From the NCBI GenBank assembly GCA_007116765.1, contig SKHV01000126.1:1-8252 (forward strand): a stretch of 8,252 nucleotides of DNA. The letters run 5' to 3'. The position numbers and the translations under genes are program-made. The notes beneath the pieces were generated by a model. It was not told the DNA's origin and ran no database searches. It worked only from the letters and a program-made list of their open reading frames with translations. Of this stretch, positions 1-7,006 are shown one piece after another. Position 1 is the stretch's first letter. Every line of letters starts with the position of its first letter. Origin of the DNA: Prolixibacteraceae bacterium (GTDB taxonomy: Bacteria; Bacteroidota; Bacteroidia; Bacteroidales; Prolixibacteraceae).

Positions 1-2
1 AA

Positions 3-42
3 AAAATAAAAATTTGGGATTATGGAAAATAAAAATTTGGGA
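3..42. repeat. 17-bp direct repeat flanking the ligase start codon
   Basis: The 17-bp string AAAATAAAAATTTGGGA occurs at 3-19 and again at 26-42, a period of 23 bp. The second copy lies inside the first codons of the ligase gene and the first lies immediately upstream, so the ATG at 22 sits between the copies. This looks like a short tandem duplication or slippage event. The sequence before position 1 is not available, so further copies cannot be excluded. Confidence 0.75.
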
Positions 43-1662
43 AATCTGTACACCGAGGTATTCAGAAAGTTTTGGGATCAGAACCTATTCACTGATTACG
101 AAGGAGAAAGTTTTTTATACAGCGACGTAGCCCAATCGATTCACACCTTAAAACATATTTTTGAAAAAGCAGGATTAAAACCTGGCGAGAAAGTAGCCAT
201 TTATGGTCGTAACTCATCAAACTGGGCAAAAGTGTTTTTGGCCTCAATGTCATACGGAGCCATTGCAGTACCCATTTTGCCCGACTTTGTGGCCGAGAAC
301 GTGGAACACATTATTGAGCACTCCGAATCAAAATTCCTTTTTGCCGCCAAAGGGCTTTACGATACATTGAATCCCGAAAAACTCAAAACCATTGAAGGCG
401 CAATTGCTATTGAGGACTTTTCAATTTTAAAAAGCAATAGCGACGACCTAAAAAAGCTTTCGGAAGAAGGACTGGCCAGGATGCTTACCCATAAAGTGAA
501 AAAAGAAGACTTTTCATTTGTGGAACGTGGCGACGATGAATTACAAATTTTATCATACACTTCGGGCTCATCAGGATTTTCGAAAGGGGTAATGATACCC
601 GTACGTAGTATCTTCTCAAATATAATTTACGCACAAGATTACATGCCGCTTAACTCGGGCGATAAAATTGTATCGATACTACCAATGGCACATGTATTTG
701 GCCTGGCCTTCGAATTTTTGTTTCCCATTACCATGGGATGCCATACCACATTTTTGACCAAGCCGCCTACCCCACAGCTGCTGTTAGGTGCTTTCAAAAA
801 AATCAGACCAAACCTGATTTACTTTGTGCCGCTGATTATTGAAAAAATATACAAAAAGAAATTATTACCCACCCTCCAAAAACCTGCAGTTAAAATACTG
901 CTGGCCATACCGGGCATAAATTCACTCATTCATAAAAAAATACGCAATGGATTAATCGAAAGCTTTGGTGGCAATTTTGTAGAAGTAGTAATTGGTGGTG
1001 CTGCACTCAGTGCCGAGGTTGAAAGCTTACTGAAAAAAATCAAATTCCCGTTCACTGTAGGTTACGGAATGACCGAGTGCGGTCCGCTTATCAGCTATGC
1101 CGCATGGGATGTGACTCGCCGCTACTCGGCCGGAAAACTGGTTGATCGCATGGAAGTGCGCATCGAAAGCGACGACCCATACAATACCGTAGGCGAAATA
1201 CAGGTACGCGGAACCAATGTAATGCTTGGCTACTACAAAAATGAAGAAGCCAACAAAAACACGTTTACTGAAGATGGCTGGATGAAAACCGGCGACCTCG
1301 GAATAATCGACAAGGACAACTTCATTTATATTAAAGGGCGTTCAAAAAACATGTTGCTTGGCCCCAGCGGACAAAATATTTACCCCGAAGAACTGGAGGC
1401 ACGACTGAGCAACATGCCCTACGTGCAGGAATGTGTAATTATACAACGCAACAATAAACTTACTGCCTTGATTTACCCCGATAAGGATGCCATGAAAGCC
1501 GAAGTGATTGTTGAAGATGGATTGCCCGCACTTATGGAACAAAACCGTAAAGCCTTTAACCAGCAAGTTGCAGGCTACGAGCAATTGTCGAAAATTGAAG
1601 TGGTGGACGAAGAGTTTGAAAAAACTCCTAAAAAGAACATCAAACGTTTCCTTTACACTTAA
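22..1662 (+). CDS. AMP-forming long-chain-type acyl-CoA ligase
   Basis: A 546-residue member of the ANL (adenylate-forming) superfamily, predicted to activate a fatty acid with ATP to an acyl-adenylate and pass it to CoA in the cytoplasm. The adenylation core motifs are in order: phosphate-binding loop YTSGSSGFSKGV (179-190), GYGMTE (347-352), TGDLG (423-427) and the hinge region KGRSKN (438-443), followed by a PEELE segment (455-459). The stretch around 262-280 (RPNLIYFVP, then IEKIYKKK) resembles long-chain acyl-CoA synthetases. The length is normal for bacterial LACS proteins. The C-terminal A10 motif reads TPKKNIKRF (535-543), so Asn539 stands where the catalytic Lys of a K-[IL]-x-R motif is expected; Lys538 is adjacent. 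No Shine-Dalgarno sequence is visible, and the start at 22 is the only one in frame near the conserved N-terminus. The chain-length preference cannot be read from sequence. It is probably co-transcribed with the small gene 10 bp downstream. Confidence 0.92.
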   Translation: MENKNLGNLYTEVFRKFWDQNLFTDYEGESFLYSDVAQSIHTLKHIFEKAGLKPGEKVAIYGRNSSNWAKVFLASMSYGAIAVPILPDFVAENVEHIIEHSESKFLFAAKGLYDTLNPEKLKTIEGAIAIEDFSILKSNSDDLKKLSEEGLARMLTHKVKKEDFSFVERGDDELQILSYTSGSSGFSKGVMIPVRSIFSNIIYAQDYMPLNSGDKIVSILPMAHVFGLAFEFLFPITMGCHTTFLTKPPTPQLLLGAFKKIRPNLIYFVPLIIEKIYKKKLLPTLQKPAVKILLAIPGINSLIHKKIRNGLIESFGGNFVEVVIGGAALSAEVESLLKKIKFPFTVGYGMTECGPLISYAAWDVTRRYSAGKLVDRMEVRIESDDPYNTVGEIQVRGTNVMLGYYKNEEANKNTFTEDGWMKTGDLGIIDKDNFIYIKGRSKNMLLGPSGQNIYPEELEARLSNMPYVQECVIIQRNNKLTALIYPDKDAMKAEVIVEDGLPALMEQNRKAFNQQVAGYEQLSKIEVVDEEFEKTPKKNIKRFLYT

Positions 1663-1672
1663 TTCATTTTTA

Positions 1673-2173
1673 ATGTCCTTTGCTACTAATCAAAACGACC
1701 TAAAACCACCCATTGTGCTTGAATGCCCCGAGTGTGGTGAGCAGTATTTGATTTCGCAAAATATACAACCATCGGAAGAAGCCATGCTTTTTTCCGATGG
1801 TTTTTTTACTGACACAAACACCTGGAGAACACCTCGAATAATTGGCTGTGTAACTTGCGAACTTGGCTTTTTTCCCGCTGCAGGGAAACTTATTGCAACT
1901 CCCAATTGGAGCGATTTCAATGCTAAATGGAGCCATTTAAAGAAAGCCAGTCCACCAACAGCAGGCGCTTTGGTACTTGAGCTCCGGGTCAGGAAAAACC
2001 TGAATATCGATCAGGAAATTGCAATACGTACCGAACTTTGGTATGCCACAAACCATACAACAAAAGGTCAGGAGCTACTTTCAAAAAACGAAAAATTCAA
2101 AGCATTCTGCATTCAAAGCCTCAACAAACTCGAAACACTAATCCAACCCGTCAACACTGAAAATCATAAATAA
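1673..2173 (+). CDS. Uncharacterised protein with two CxxC pairs (putative zinc-binding)
   Basis: A 166-residue soluble protein that I do not recognise. The N-terminal third carries two CxxC pairs, CPEC (Cys18, Cys21) and CVTC (Cys59, Cys62), each after a short hydrophobic run. This is the layout of a zinc ribbon with a 37-residue insertion between the knuckles. The rest is mixed-charge sequence without a signal peptide or membrane segment, ending in a probable helix (about residues 134-160). The frame is open upstream to 1508 inside the ligase gene, but that extension is Lys/Thr-rich out-of-frame sequence, so I start at the ATG at 1673, 10 bp after the ligase stop. The tight spacing suggests one operon with the ligase. 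Zinc binding is inferred from cysteine spacing alone, and no function should be assigned. A terminator-like hairpin lies within codons 32-45. Confidence 0.75.
   Translation: MSFATNQNDLKPPIVLECPECGEQYLISQNIQPSEEAMLFSDGFFTDTNTWRTPRIIGCVTCELGFFPAAGKLIATPNWSDFNAKWSHLKKASPPTAGALVLELRVRKNLNIDQEIAIRTELWYATNHTTKGQELLSKNEKFKAFCIQSLNKLETLIQPVNTENHK
1767..1807 (+). terminator. Terminator-like hairpin with T-tract inside a gene
   Basis: The 11-bp arm AACCATCGGAA (1767-1777) is perfectly complementary to TTCCGATGGTT (1792-1802). The inner bases GAAGC (1778-1782) and GCTTT (1786-1790) can extend the stem across a 3-nt loop, leaving one bulged T. A run of seven T follows the GC-containing core (1801-1807). 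This is the shape of an intrinsic terminator reading on the + strand, but it lies within the coding sequence 1673-2173. It could end part of the ligase transcript, act as a translation-sensitive attenuator, or be a coincidence of codon choice. Confidence 0.45.
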
Positions 2174-2237
2174 ACAAAGCAATATTCCCCCTTACAATAC
2201 TTTCGTAATATTTCAATGTTTTTATACCTATTTACAC

Positions 2238-2245
2238 TATTTTTG
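2238..2245 (+). promoter_or_regulatory. Bacteroidota-type -7 promoter element upstream of the TPR gene
   Basis: TATTTTTG at 2238-2245 matches the Bacteroidota primary-sigma -7 consensus TAnnTTTG exactly and lies 42 bp before the ATG at 2288, giving a plausible 5' leader of about 35 nt. The -33 element is poor: only TTTC at 2211-2214 or TGTT at 2217-2220 is near the expected place, not TTTG. It lies in the largest + strand gap (2174-2287) and probably drives the TPR-transporter-peptidase-ruvC run. Confidence 0.5.
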
Positions 2246-2287
2246 CGTTATAATTAGAGTTCACAAAACGAGGCAGACACAATACAC

Positions 2288-4171
2288 ATGAGACTTCTTA
2301 TCACACATATACTTATTTTGCTATTTACGCTTAGTGCTTTTTCGCAGCAATCCAGCCAAATTCAGCAAACACAAAATAAAGCTCAACTGGCTGCAGCTTA
2401 CTACCGCGACAATGATTTCGAGAAAGCGCGTGATTTATACCTTGAATTATTTAACAGCACAAAGCTCTCGCACTATTTCGACAATTACATTAACTCACTG
2501 GTAAGCCTGAAAGAATACGATGTGGCCGTAGATGCTCTCGAAATAGAACTGAAACGTAATAACAACATCAATCTGGAAATTAGTCTTGGCTATGTATATA
2601 AGGAAATGGGCGAATTCGATAAATCAACCCGTGCATTCGACAATGTATTGAATAATTTACCCGCAAGCCGAAGTGTGATCATCAACGTGGGAAATACCTT
2701 TTTCAACCGCCGCGAGTTTGAATATGCCGAGAAAACCTACCTTCGGGGACGTGAACTTATACCCGAAGAAAAGTTCCGCAACAATCTGGCATCGGTTTAT
2801 GCCTTTATGCGCGATTATGAACGCATGATATTCGAATACCTTGAGCTGGTGAAAGAGACCGACAACGAAGTGCAACGCATTCAGGCTCGCATTAATTCAC
2901 TGCTCCGCTTCGATTTCGACAACAGCCTGCGAAACACTTTTCGACGCGAAATTATAAAAGCCATACAAAACAACCCCGATGTAATTGACTATAACCGCCT
3001 GTTGATATGGATGTTTGTTACCGAGAAAAATTACGAACAGGCGCTTAACAATGCAATAGCTCTCGACCGCAGAACAAAAGAAGAAGAAGCCAACATACTG
3101 AATTTTTCACGTGGTGCAGCACAAGGAGAGCTTTTCGAGGTGGCTTTACGCGGTCTTATTTACCTTATTTCACGTACGCCCGAGCCATCGAATATCGATG
3201 CGGTGAAACAAGAGATTGTGTTGACCGAATATGCACAATACATACACCTGCCCATTAACCTTCGACCTGCGGCAATTGAATTAAATAAAAAGTTTGAACA
3301 CTTGTTGAACCAACAGGGCTACACCCGTTCAACTGTGAACATTATCCAAAACTATGCTCATTTTCTTTCATTCTATCAAGGAAAAACCGACTCAGCATAC
3401 TCGGTGCTGGAAAAAGCACTTTCGATACCCGGATTGAACAATAACGAGCGTTCTGTTTTACGCACCGAAATGGCCGACACCTACGTGTACGACAACAAGT
3501 TGTGGGAAGCTACCCTACTATACACGCGCATTATTGAAGCCAACCAAGGAAATACCATTGGCGATGATGTGAAACTGAAAAAAGCAAAACTCTCTTACTA
3601 TATTGGAGATATCGAATGGGCAAAAATTCAGCTCGACGCGCTCAAAGCCAGCACATCGAAACTTATTGCCAACGATGCAATGGAGCTATCGATGCTCATT
3701 GCGGCCCACTACGATTTAGACACCATTAGTGAGCCGGTTCAGTTTTTTGCACAAGGCGATTTACTACTTTTCCAAAACAGAGACTCAATGGCCTACTTCG
3801 TTTTCGACGAACTCGCACAGAAATATCCCTATCATACAATCAACGACATGGTACTTATGCGCAAAGCAAGCATTAGCGAAAAACAGCATAACTATGAACA
3901 AAGCGCAGCCTATTATCTCGAGATAATAGAAAAATATCCCTATTCTACTTCAGCCGATAAGGCCCTTTATAACCTTGCAGTAATTAAAGAAGAAAAGCTC
4001 AACCTGAAGGACGAAGCACAGGAACTTTACAGAAGAATGATGCTTGAATACCCCGGGAGCATTTATACTGCCGATTCGCGAAACCGTTTCAGAAAACTCA
4101 GAGGCGATTTTAGTCGCGAAGAAACCATTACCCCATACGAAACAGAGCATTATATTTCAAGGCCCGAATAA
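2288..4171 (+). CDS. Exported tetratricopeptide-repeat protein
   Basis: A 627-residue protein with a clear type I signal peptide (Arg2, hydrophobic core 8-18, likely cleavage after Ser19), so it should act in the periplasm or at the outer membrane. Almost all the rest is helical TPR repeats. The best units are near 33-57, 95-124, 128-158, 164-190, 395-420 and three C-terminal units ending in KYPY (512-515), KYPY (549-552) and EYPG (587-590), spaced 37-38 residues. Those last units resemble the TPR style of BamD and of YbgF/CpoB, proteins of envelope assembly and cell division. No enzyme motif is visible, so a scaffold role is the safest reading. It is the first gene after a promoter at 2238, and the transporter gene follows 5 bp after its stop. 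The start is supported by the signal peptide beginning at Met1. Confidence 0.88.
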   Translation: MRLLITHILILLFTLSAFSQQSSQIQQTQNKAQLAAAYYRDNDFEKARDLYLELFNSTKLSHYFDNYINSLVSLKEYDVAVDALEIELKRNNNINLEISLGYVYKEMGEFDKSTRAFDNVLNNLPASRSVIINVGNTFFNRREFEYAEKTYLRGRELIPEEKFRNNLASVYAFMRDYERMIFEYLELVKETDNEVQRIQARINSLLRFDFDNSLRNTFRREIIKAIQNNPDVIDYNRLLIWMFVTEKNYEQALNNAIALDRRTKEEEANILNFSRGAAQGELFEVALRGLIYLISRTPEPSNIDAVKQEIVLTEYAQYIHLPINLRPAAIELNKKFEHLLNQQGYTRSTVNIIQNYAHFLSFYQGKTDSAYSVLEKALSIPGLNNNERSVLRTEMADTYVYDNKLWEATLLYTRIIEANQGNTIGDDVKLKKAKLSYYIGDIEWAKIQLDALKASTSKLIANDAMELSMLIAAHYDLDTISEPVQFFAQGDLLLFQNRDSMAYFVFDELAQKYPYHTINDMVLMRKASISEKQHNYEQSAAYYLEIIEKYPYSTSADKALYNLAVIKEEKLNLKDEAQELYRRMMLEYPGSIYTADSRNRFRKLRGDFSREETITPYETEHYISRPE

Positions 4172-4176
4172 GCGCA

Positions 4177-5064
4177 ATGGAAGCGAAACACGAAAAAAAG
4201 GCAACATACTACGTTCTTGCAACCGTATTGTTTTGGTCAACGGTGGCTACTGCATTCAAAATTGGACTCAATCAATGGCTGCCTTCACAGCTTTTACTGG
4301 TCGCCTCGGCAACTACCCTTCTAATTTTATCTTCCACGCTATTCGTAACAGGCAAACTTTCATTACTTTTTAAAGTAAGTCGCAAAACCTTAGCACTATT
4401 AGCAATATTGGGCTTTTTGAATCCATTTTTATATTACCTGGTGCTTTTCGAGGCTTATTCATTATTACCTGCGCAAGTAGCACAACCACTAAATATGATT
4501 TGGCCCATTGTATTGGTGCTGCTTTCCATTCCTCTACTCAAAAAACAAGTACACTGGAAAAGTATAATTGCACTAATCATAAGCTTCACGGGAGTACTCT
4601 TTATTTCGTCACAGGGTGAATTCTTCAGCATTCAAAAATCAAATCCTGTAGGCATTGCTCTTGGCGTAGGCAGTGCTTTTATATGGGCGCTGTTTTGGAT
4701 ACTAAACGTAAAATGTAAAGAAAACGAAATTGTAAAACTTTTTTGGAATTTTTTCTTTGCCACAATATTCCTTTTCGTGTATATTGCTCTTTTCTCCGAG
4801 TTCAGGTTTGATTGGGGCACAGGTTTTAAAGCGGCTATTTACATAGGCCTTTTCGAAGTGGGTATTGCATACATCCTCTGGTTTAAAGCCCTTTCACTCT
4901 CTAAGAATCCGGCACGTATTGCAAACTTAATTTACATTGCACCATTTCTGTCGTTATTTTTTATTCGTTTCATTTTAAAAGAAGAAATTTTTATAAGTAC
5001 AGTAATTGGCATATTTTTTATAATTTCAGGAATTTTGTATCAACAAGCAGTCCAAAAGAAATGA
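4177..5064 (+). CDS. EamA/DMT-family membrane transporter
   Basis: A 295-residue polytopic inner-membrane protein with about ten hydrophobic segments (roughly 9-29, 36-57, 70-91, 97-120, 126-145, 157-178, 186-206, 216-236, 248-267 and 271-289). This is the two-times-five EamA layout of the drug/metabolite transporter superfamily, and the length is typical. The family signs include an early FWSTVATAFK segment (19-28), AQPLNMIWP (102-110) at the fourth helix with its helix-breaking prolines, a FIWALFWIL segment (168-176) opening the second half, and IYIAPFLSLFF near the ninth helix. DMT members export or import amino acids, metabolites or drugs; the substrate cannot be predicted here. It starts 5 bp after the TPR gene and its stop overlaps the next start (ATGA at 5061-5064), so translational coupling is likely. 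The T-rich base composition is explained by hydrophobic codons. Confidence 0.9.
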   Translation: MEAKHEKKATYYVLATVLFWSTVATAFKIGLNQWLPSQLLLVASATTLLILSSTLFVTGKLSLLFKVSRKTLALLAILGFLNPFLYYLVLFEAYSLLPAQVAQPLNMIWPIVLVLLSIPLLKKQVHWKSIIALIISFTGVLFISSQGEFFSIQKSNPVGIALGVGSAFIWALFWILNVKCKENEIVKLFWNFFFATIFLFVYIALFSEFRFDWGTGFKAAIYIGLFEVGIAYILWFKALSLSKNPARIANLIYIAPFLSLFFIRFILKEEIFISTVIGIFFIISGILYQQAVQKK

Positions 5065-6392
5065 ATAAACGCTTACTAAAAATAATGAAAGCCCTCGCAC
5101 TGGTGTTAATACTTCTATCGCTGGTTCTTCTATTCAGCACTTGTTCGTTGATCTTTAGCAGCAATGAACCTGAGCCTGAAACCAAAAAAGAAAACAAAAC
5201 TGAAACTGAAACCGAACTCACTGCCAACGAGCAGGTGTATGAAAAATTTAAAGAGTGGTATTTGTGGTACAATGAATTGCCCGAGATTGATCCTGAGTCC
5301 TACGAAACAATTCACGATGTAGTTAATGCCCTTAGAACCAAAATTGACAGATGGAGCTTTGCAGGTTCATATTCTGAAATAATGGATCTATATCAGCGAG
5401 GTGATTTTAAAGGATTTGGTGCAGGCTTCATTCTCGATTCCGACAACAAAATAAAAATCACACACGTGTACAAGCATTCGCCTATGGGAAAACTTGGCGT
5501 TGAACGAGGATGGATAGTGGAAAGTGTAAATGGTATTTCAGTACCCGAAATCGATAAAATCAACTCAGCGCTGGCATCAACCGATACTGTTCAATTTTTG
5601 ATGATAGATTTGGAAGGGAACGATCACCATTTTCAAATGAAAAAAGAACAATTTTCATTGAATACCGTATTGCACTACTCGGTGCACAAAATTGAAACAT
5701 ACCGCATTGGCTATATCGTTTTCAACAGCTTTGTGAGCACATCAATTAAAGAACTCGAAACGGCTTTCAATCATTTTGTATCGAAGGGCATAAACCAGCT
5801 TATTGTTGATTTACGATACAATGGCGGCGGAATGGTTAATGTGGCAAACACACTTTGTGGAATGATTGGTGGTGAAAAAATAAACGGACAAAACATTGCT
5901 TACACAACGCATAACGACAAAAAAACGAACCTTGACAAATCGACTGTATTGAAATACGAAGGTGTTTCGTTAAATATCGACGAAGTGACTTTCATCGTAT
6001 CGGGGGGCACTGCTTCGGCCAGCGAACTGGTAATAAATAACCTCACGCCGTTTATGAACGTAAACTTAATAGGAAATACAAGCTATGGGAAACCCGTGGG
6101 CATGTACATTTTATCGGTACCTGAAATTGACTTGGCAGTTGTGCCTGTAAGTTTTAAAAACGTAAATAGCTTAGGCTATGGCGACTATTACAGTGGCTTT
6201 GAACCACACGTGCAAGCTCCCGACGACTTGAGCAAGAACTGGGGCAATACTGAAGAGCTGATGCTAAAAAAAGCCATAAATTACATACGCGACCCCGCCT
6301 CTCTGGCTGCACATTCAGCGGAAAAATCGCAAAGCACTACTCAAAAGCTATTCGAATACCAAAATTTAAACCAAATTATAAATGCCTATTAG
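5061..6392 (+). CDS. S41-family C-terminal-processing-type peptidase, membrane-anchored
   Basis: A 443-residue serine peptidase. A hydrophobic N-terminal segment (about 11-28) ends in FSTC, so Cys28 could be a lipoprotein cysteine, although Thr at -1 is atypical; otherwise it is an uncleaved anchor. A Glu/Thr/Lys-rich tether follows (36-54), then an all-helical region containing WYLWYNELP (66-74) and DRWSF (96-100), a PDZ-like domain (about 115-195), and the S41 fold with DLRYNGGG (250-257) and GGTASASEL (315-323). Ser319 and Lys344 are 25 residues apart, the same spacing as the Ser430/Lys455 dyad of E. coli Tsp/Prc. The residue four after the Lys, usually Gln in GKGxxQ, is Met348 (GKPVGM), and the position matching Tsp Asp441 is Pro330. 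Met9 is a possible alternative start, but the ATGA overlap with the transporter favours 5061. The substrate is unknown. Confidence 0.9.
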   Translation: MNKRLLKIMKALALVLILLSLVLLFSTCSLIFSSNEPEPETKKENKTETETELTANEQVYEKFKEWYLWYNELPEIDPESYETIHDVVNALRTKIDRWSFAGSYSEIMDLYQRGDFKGFGAGFILDSDNKIKITHVYKHSPMGKLGVERGWIVESVNGISVPEIDKINSALASTDTVQFLMIDLEGNDHHFQMKKEQFSLNTVLHYSVHKIETYRIGYIVFNSFVSTSIKELETAFNHFVSKGINQLIVDLRYNGGGMVNVANTLCGMIGGEKINGQNIAYTTHNDKKTNLDKSTVLKYEGVSLNIDEVTFIVSGGTASASELVINNLTPFMNVNLIGNTSYGKPVGMYILSVPEIDLAVVPVSFKNVNSLGYGDYYSGFEPHVQAPDDLSKNWGNTEELMLKKAINYIRDPASLAAHSAEKSQSTTQKLFEYQNLNQIINAY

Positions 6393-6411
6393 TGGCAAAT
6401 AATAAATATTG

Positions 6412-6429
6412 AATTGCCATGAGGCAATT
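6412..6429 (+). promoter_or_regulatory. Hairpin presenting the first ruvC start codon
   Basis: AATTGCC (6412-6418) and GGCAATT (6423-6429) form a perfect 7-bp stem with the loop ATGA. G-U pairs at 6411/6430 and 6410/6431 and a U-A pair at 6409/6432 could extend it in RNA. The loop contains the ATG at 6419, the first possible ruvC start. If that start is used, initiation would begin inside a tetraloop; if the ATG at 6443 is used, the hairpin ends 13 nt upstream of it. Confidence 0.55.
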
Positions 6430-7006
6430 TGAAACAGAACACATGGACGACACAAATAAAAAAAGTCATACAATACTTGGAATTGACCCCGGCTCAAATG
6501 TAATGGGATATGGGTTATTAAAGGTTGAGAACAATAAAACTTCGATTGTTGCCATGGGCATAATTTCGCCCGGAAAGTTTGGCACTCATTACGAAAAACT
6601 GAAATACATTTTTGACCGTGTAATGGGAATTATTTCGGAATACAAACCCGACTCAATGGCACTCGAAGCCCCTTTTTTCGGGAAAAATGTGCAATCTATG
6701 CTCAAGCTGGGGCGGGCGCAGGGAGTGGCCATGTCGGCTGCATTATATTACAACTTGCCCATTTTCGAATATGCCCCGCTCAAAGTTAAGCAGTCAATTA
6801 CCGGAATGGGGCGTGCGTCGAAAGAGCAAGTGGCTTACTTCCTGCAAAAAATGTACGGAATGACTGAACTGCCAAAGGAAATGGATGCCACCGATGCAGT
6901 GGCAGTGGCTTTTTGCCATTATCTGCAACAAGGTAAACCCGCACAGCAAAAAGAATTCAATAGTTGGAACGACTTTATACGCAAAAACCCCAAGCGGGTG
7001 AAATAG
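6419..7006 (+). CDS. ruvC: Holliday junction resolvase RuvC
   Basis: A 195-residue RuvC, the dimeric nuclease that cuts Holliday junctions symmetrically with RuvAB during recombinational repair. The RNase H-like fold carries the four metal-binding acidic residues: Asp23 in LGIDPGSNVMGYG, Glu83 in ALEAPFFGKN, and Asp156 and Asp159 in DATDAVAVAFCH. Their spacings (60, 73 and 3) closely match E. coli Asp7, Glu66, Asp138 and Asp141. KLGRAQGVAM (96-105) and the EYAPLKVKQSITGMG stretch (117-131) are also typical, and the C-terminus is complete. The coordinates give the longest frame. The ATG at 6443 (Met9) would leave ten residues before ILGIDPG, closer to most RuvC proteins, and it escapes the hairpin that holds the first ATG, so it may be the true start. 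It lies 26 bp after the peptidase gene and is probably on the same transcript. Confidence 0.95.
   Translation: MRQFETEHMDDTNKKSHTILGIDPGSNVMGYGLLKVENNKTSIVAMGIISPGKFGTHYEKLKYIFDRVMGIISEYKPDSMALEAPFFGKNVQSMLKLGRAQGVAMSAALYYNLPIFEYAPLKVKQSITGMGRASKEQVAYFLQKMYGMTELPKEMDATDAVAVAFCHYLQQGKPAQQKEFNSWNDFIRKNPKRVK

Noticed and set aside
1508..1672. Upstream extension of the CxxC gene to an ATG at 1508
   Set aside because: It lies wholly inside the ligase gene in another frame, and its Lys/Thr/Trp-rich translation looks like shadow sequence; the ATG at 1673 fits the operon spacing.
2180..2215. AATATT inverted repeat after the CxxC gene as a terminator
   Set aside because: The arms are six AT-only bases without a stable stem or T-tract.
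4044..4373. Open frame of 109 codons across the TPR-transporter junction
   Set aside because: It overlaps two well-supported genes in another frame and shows no domain or start context.
4177..5064. Possible recent transfer of the transporter gene because it is T-rich
   Set aside because: Hydrophobic codons of a ten-helix protein account for the composition, and its coupling to both neighbours argues for a resident gene.
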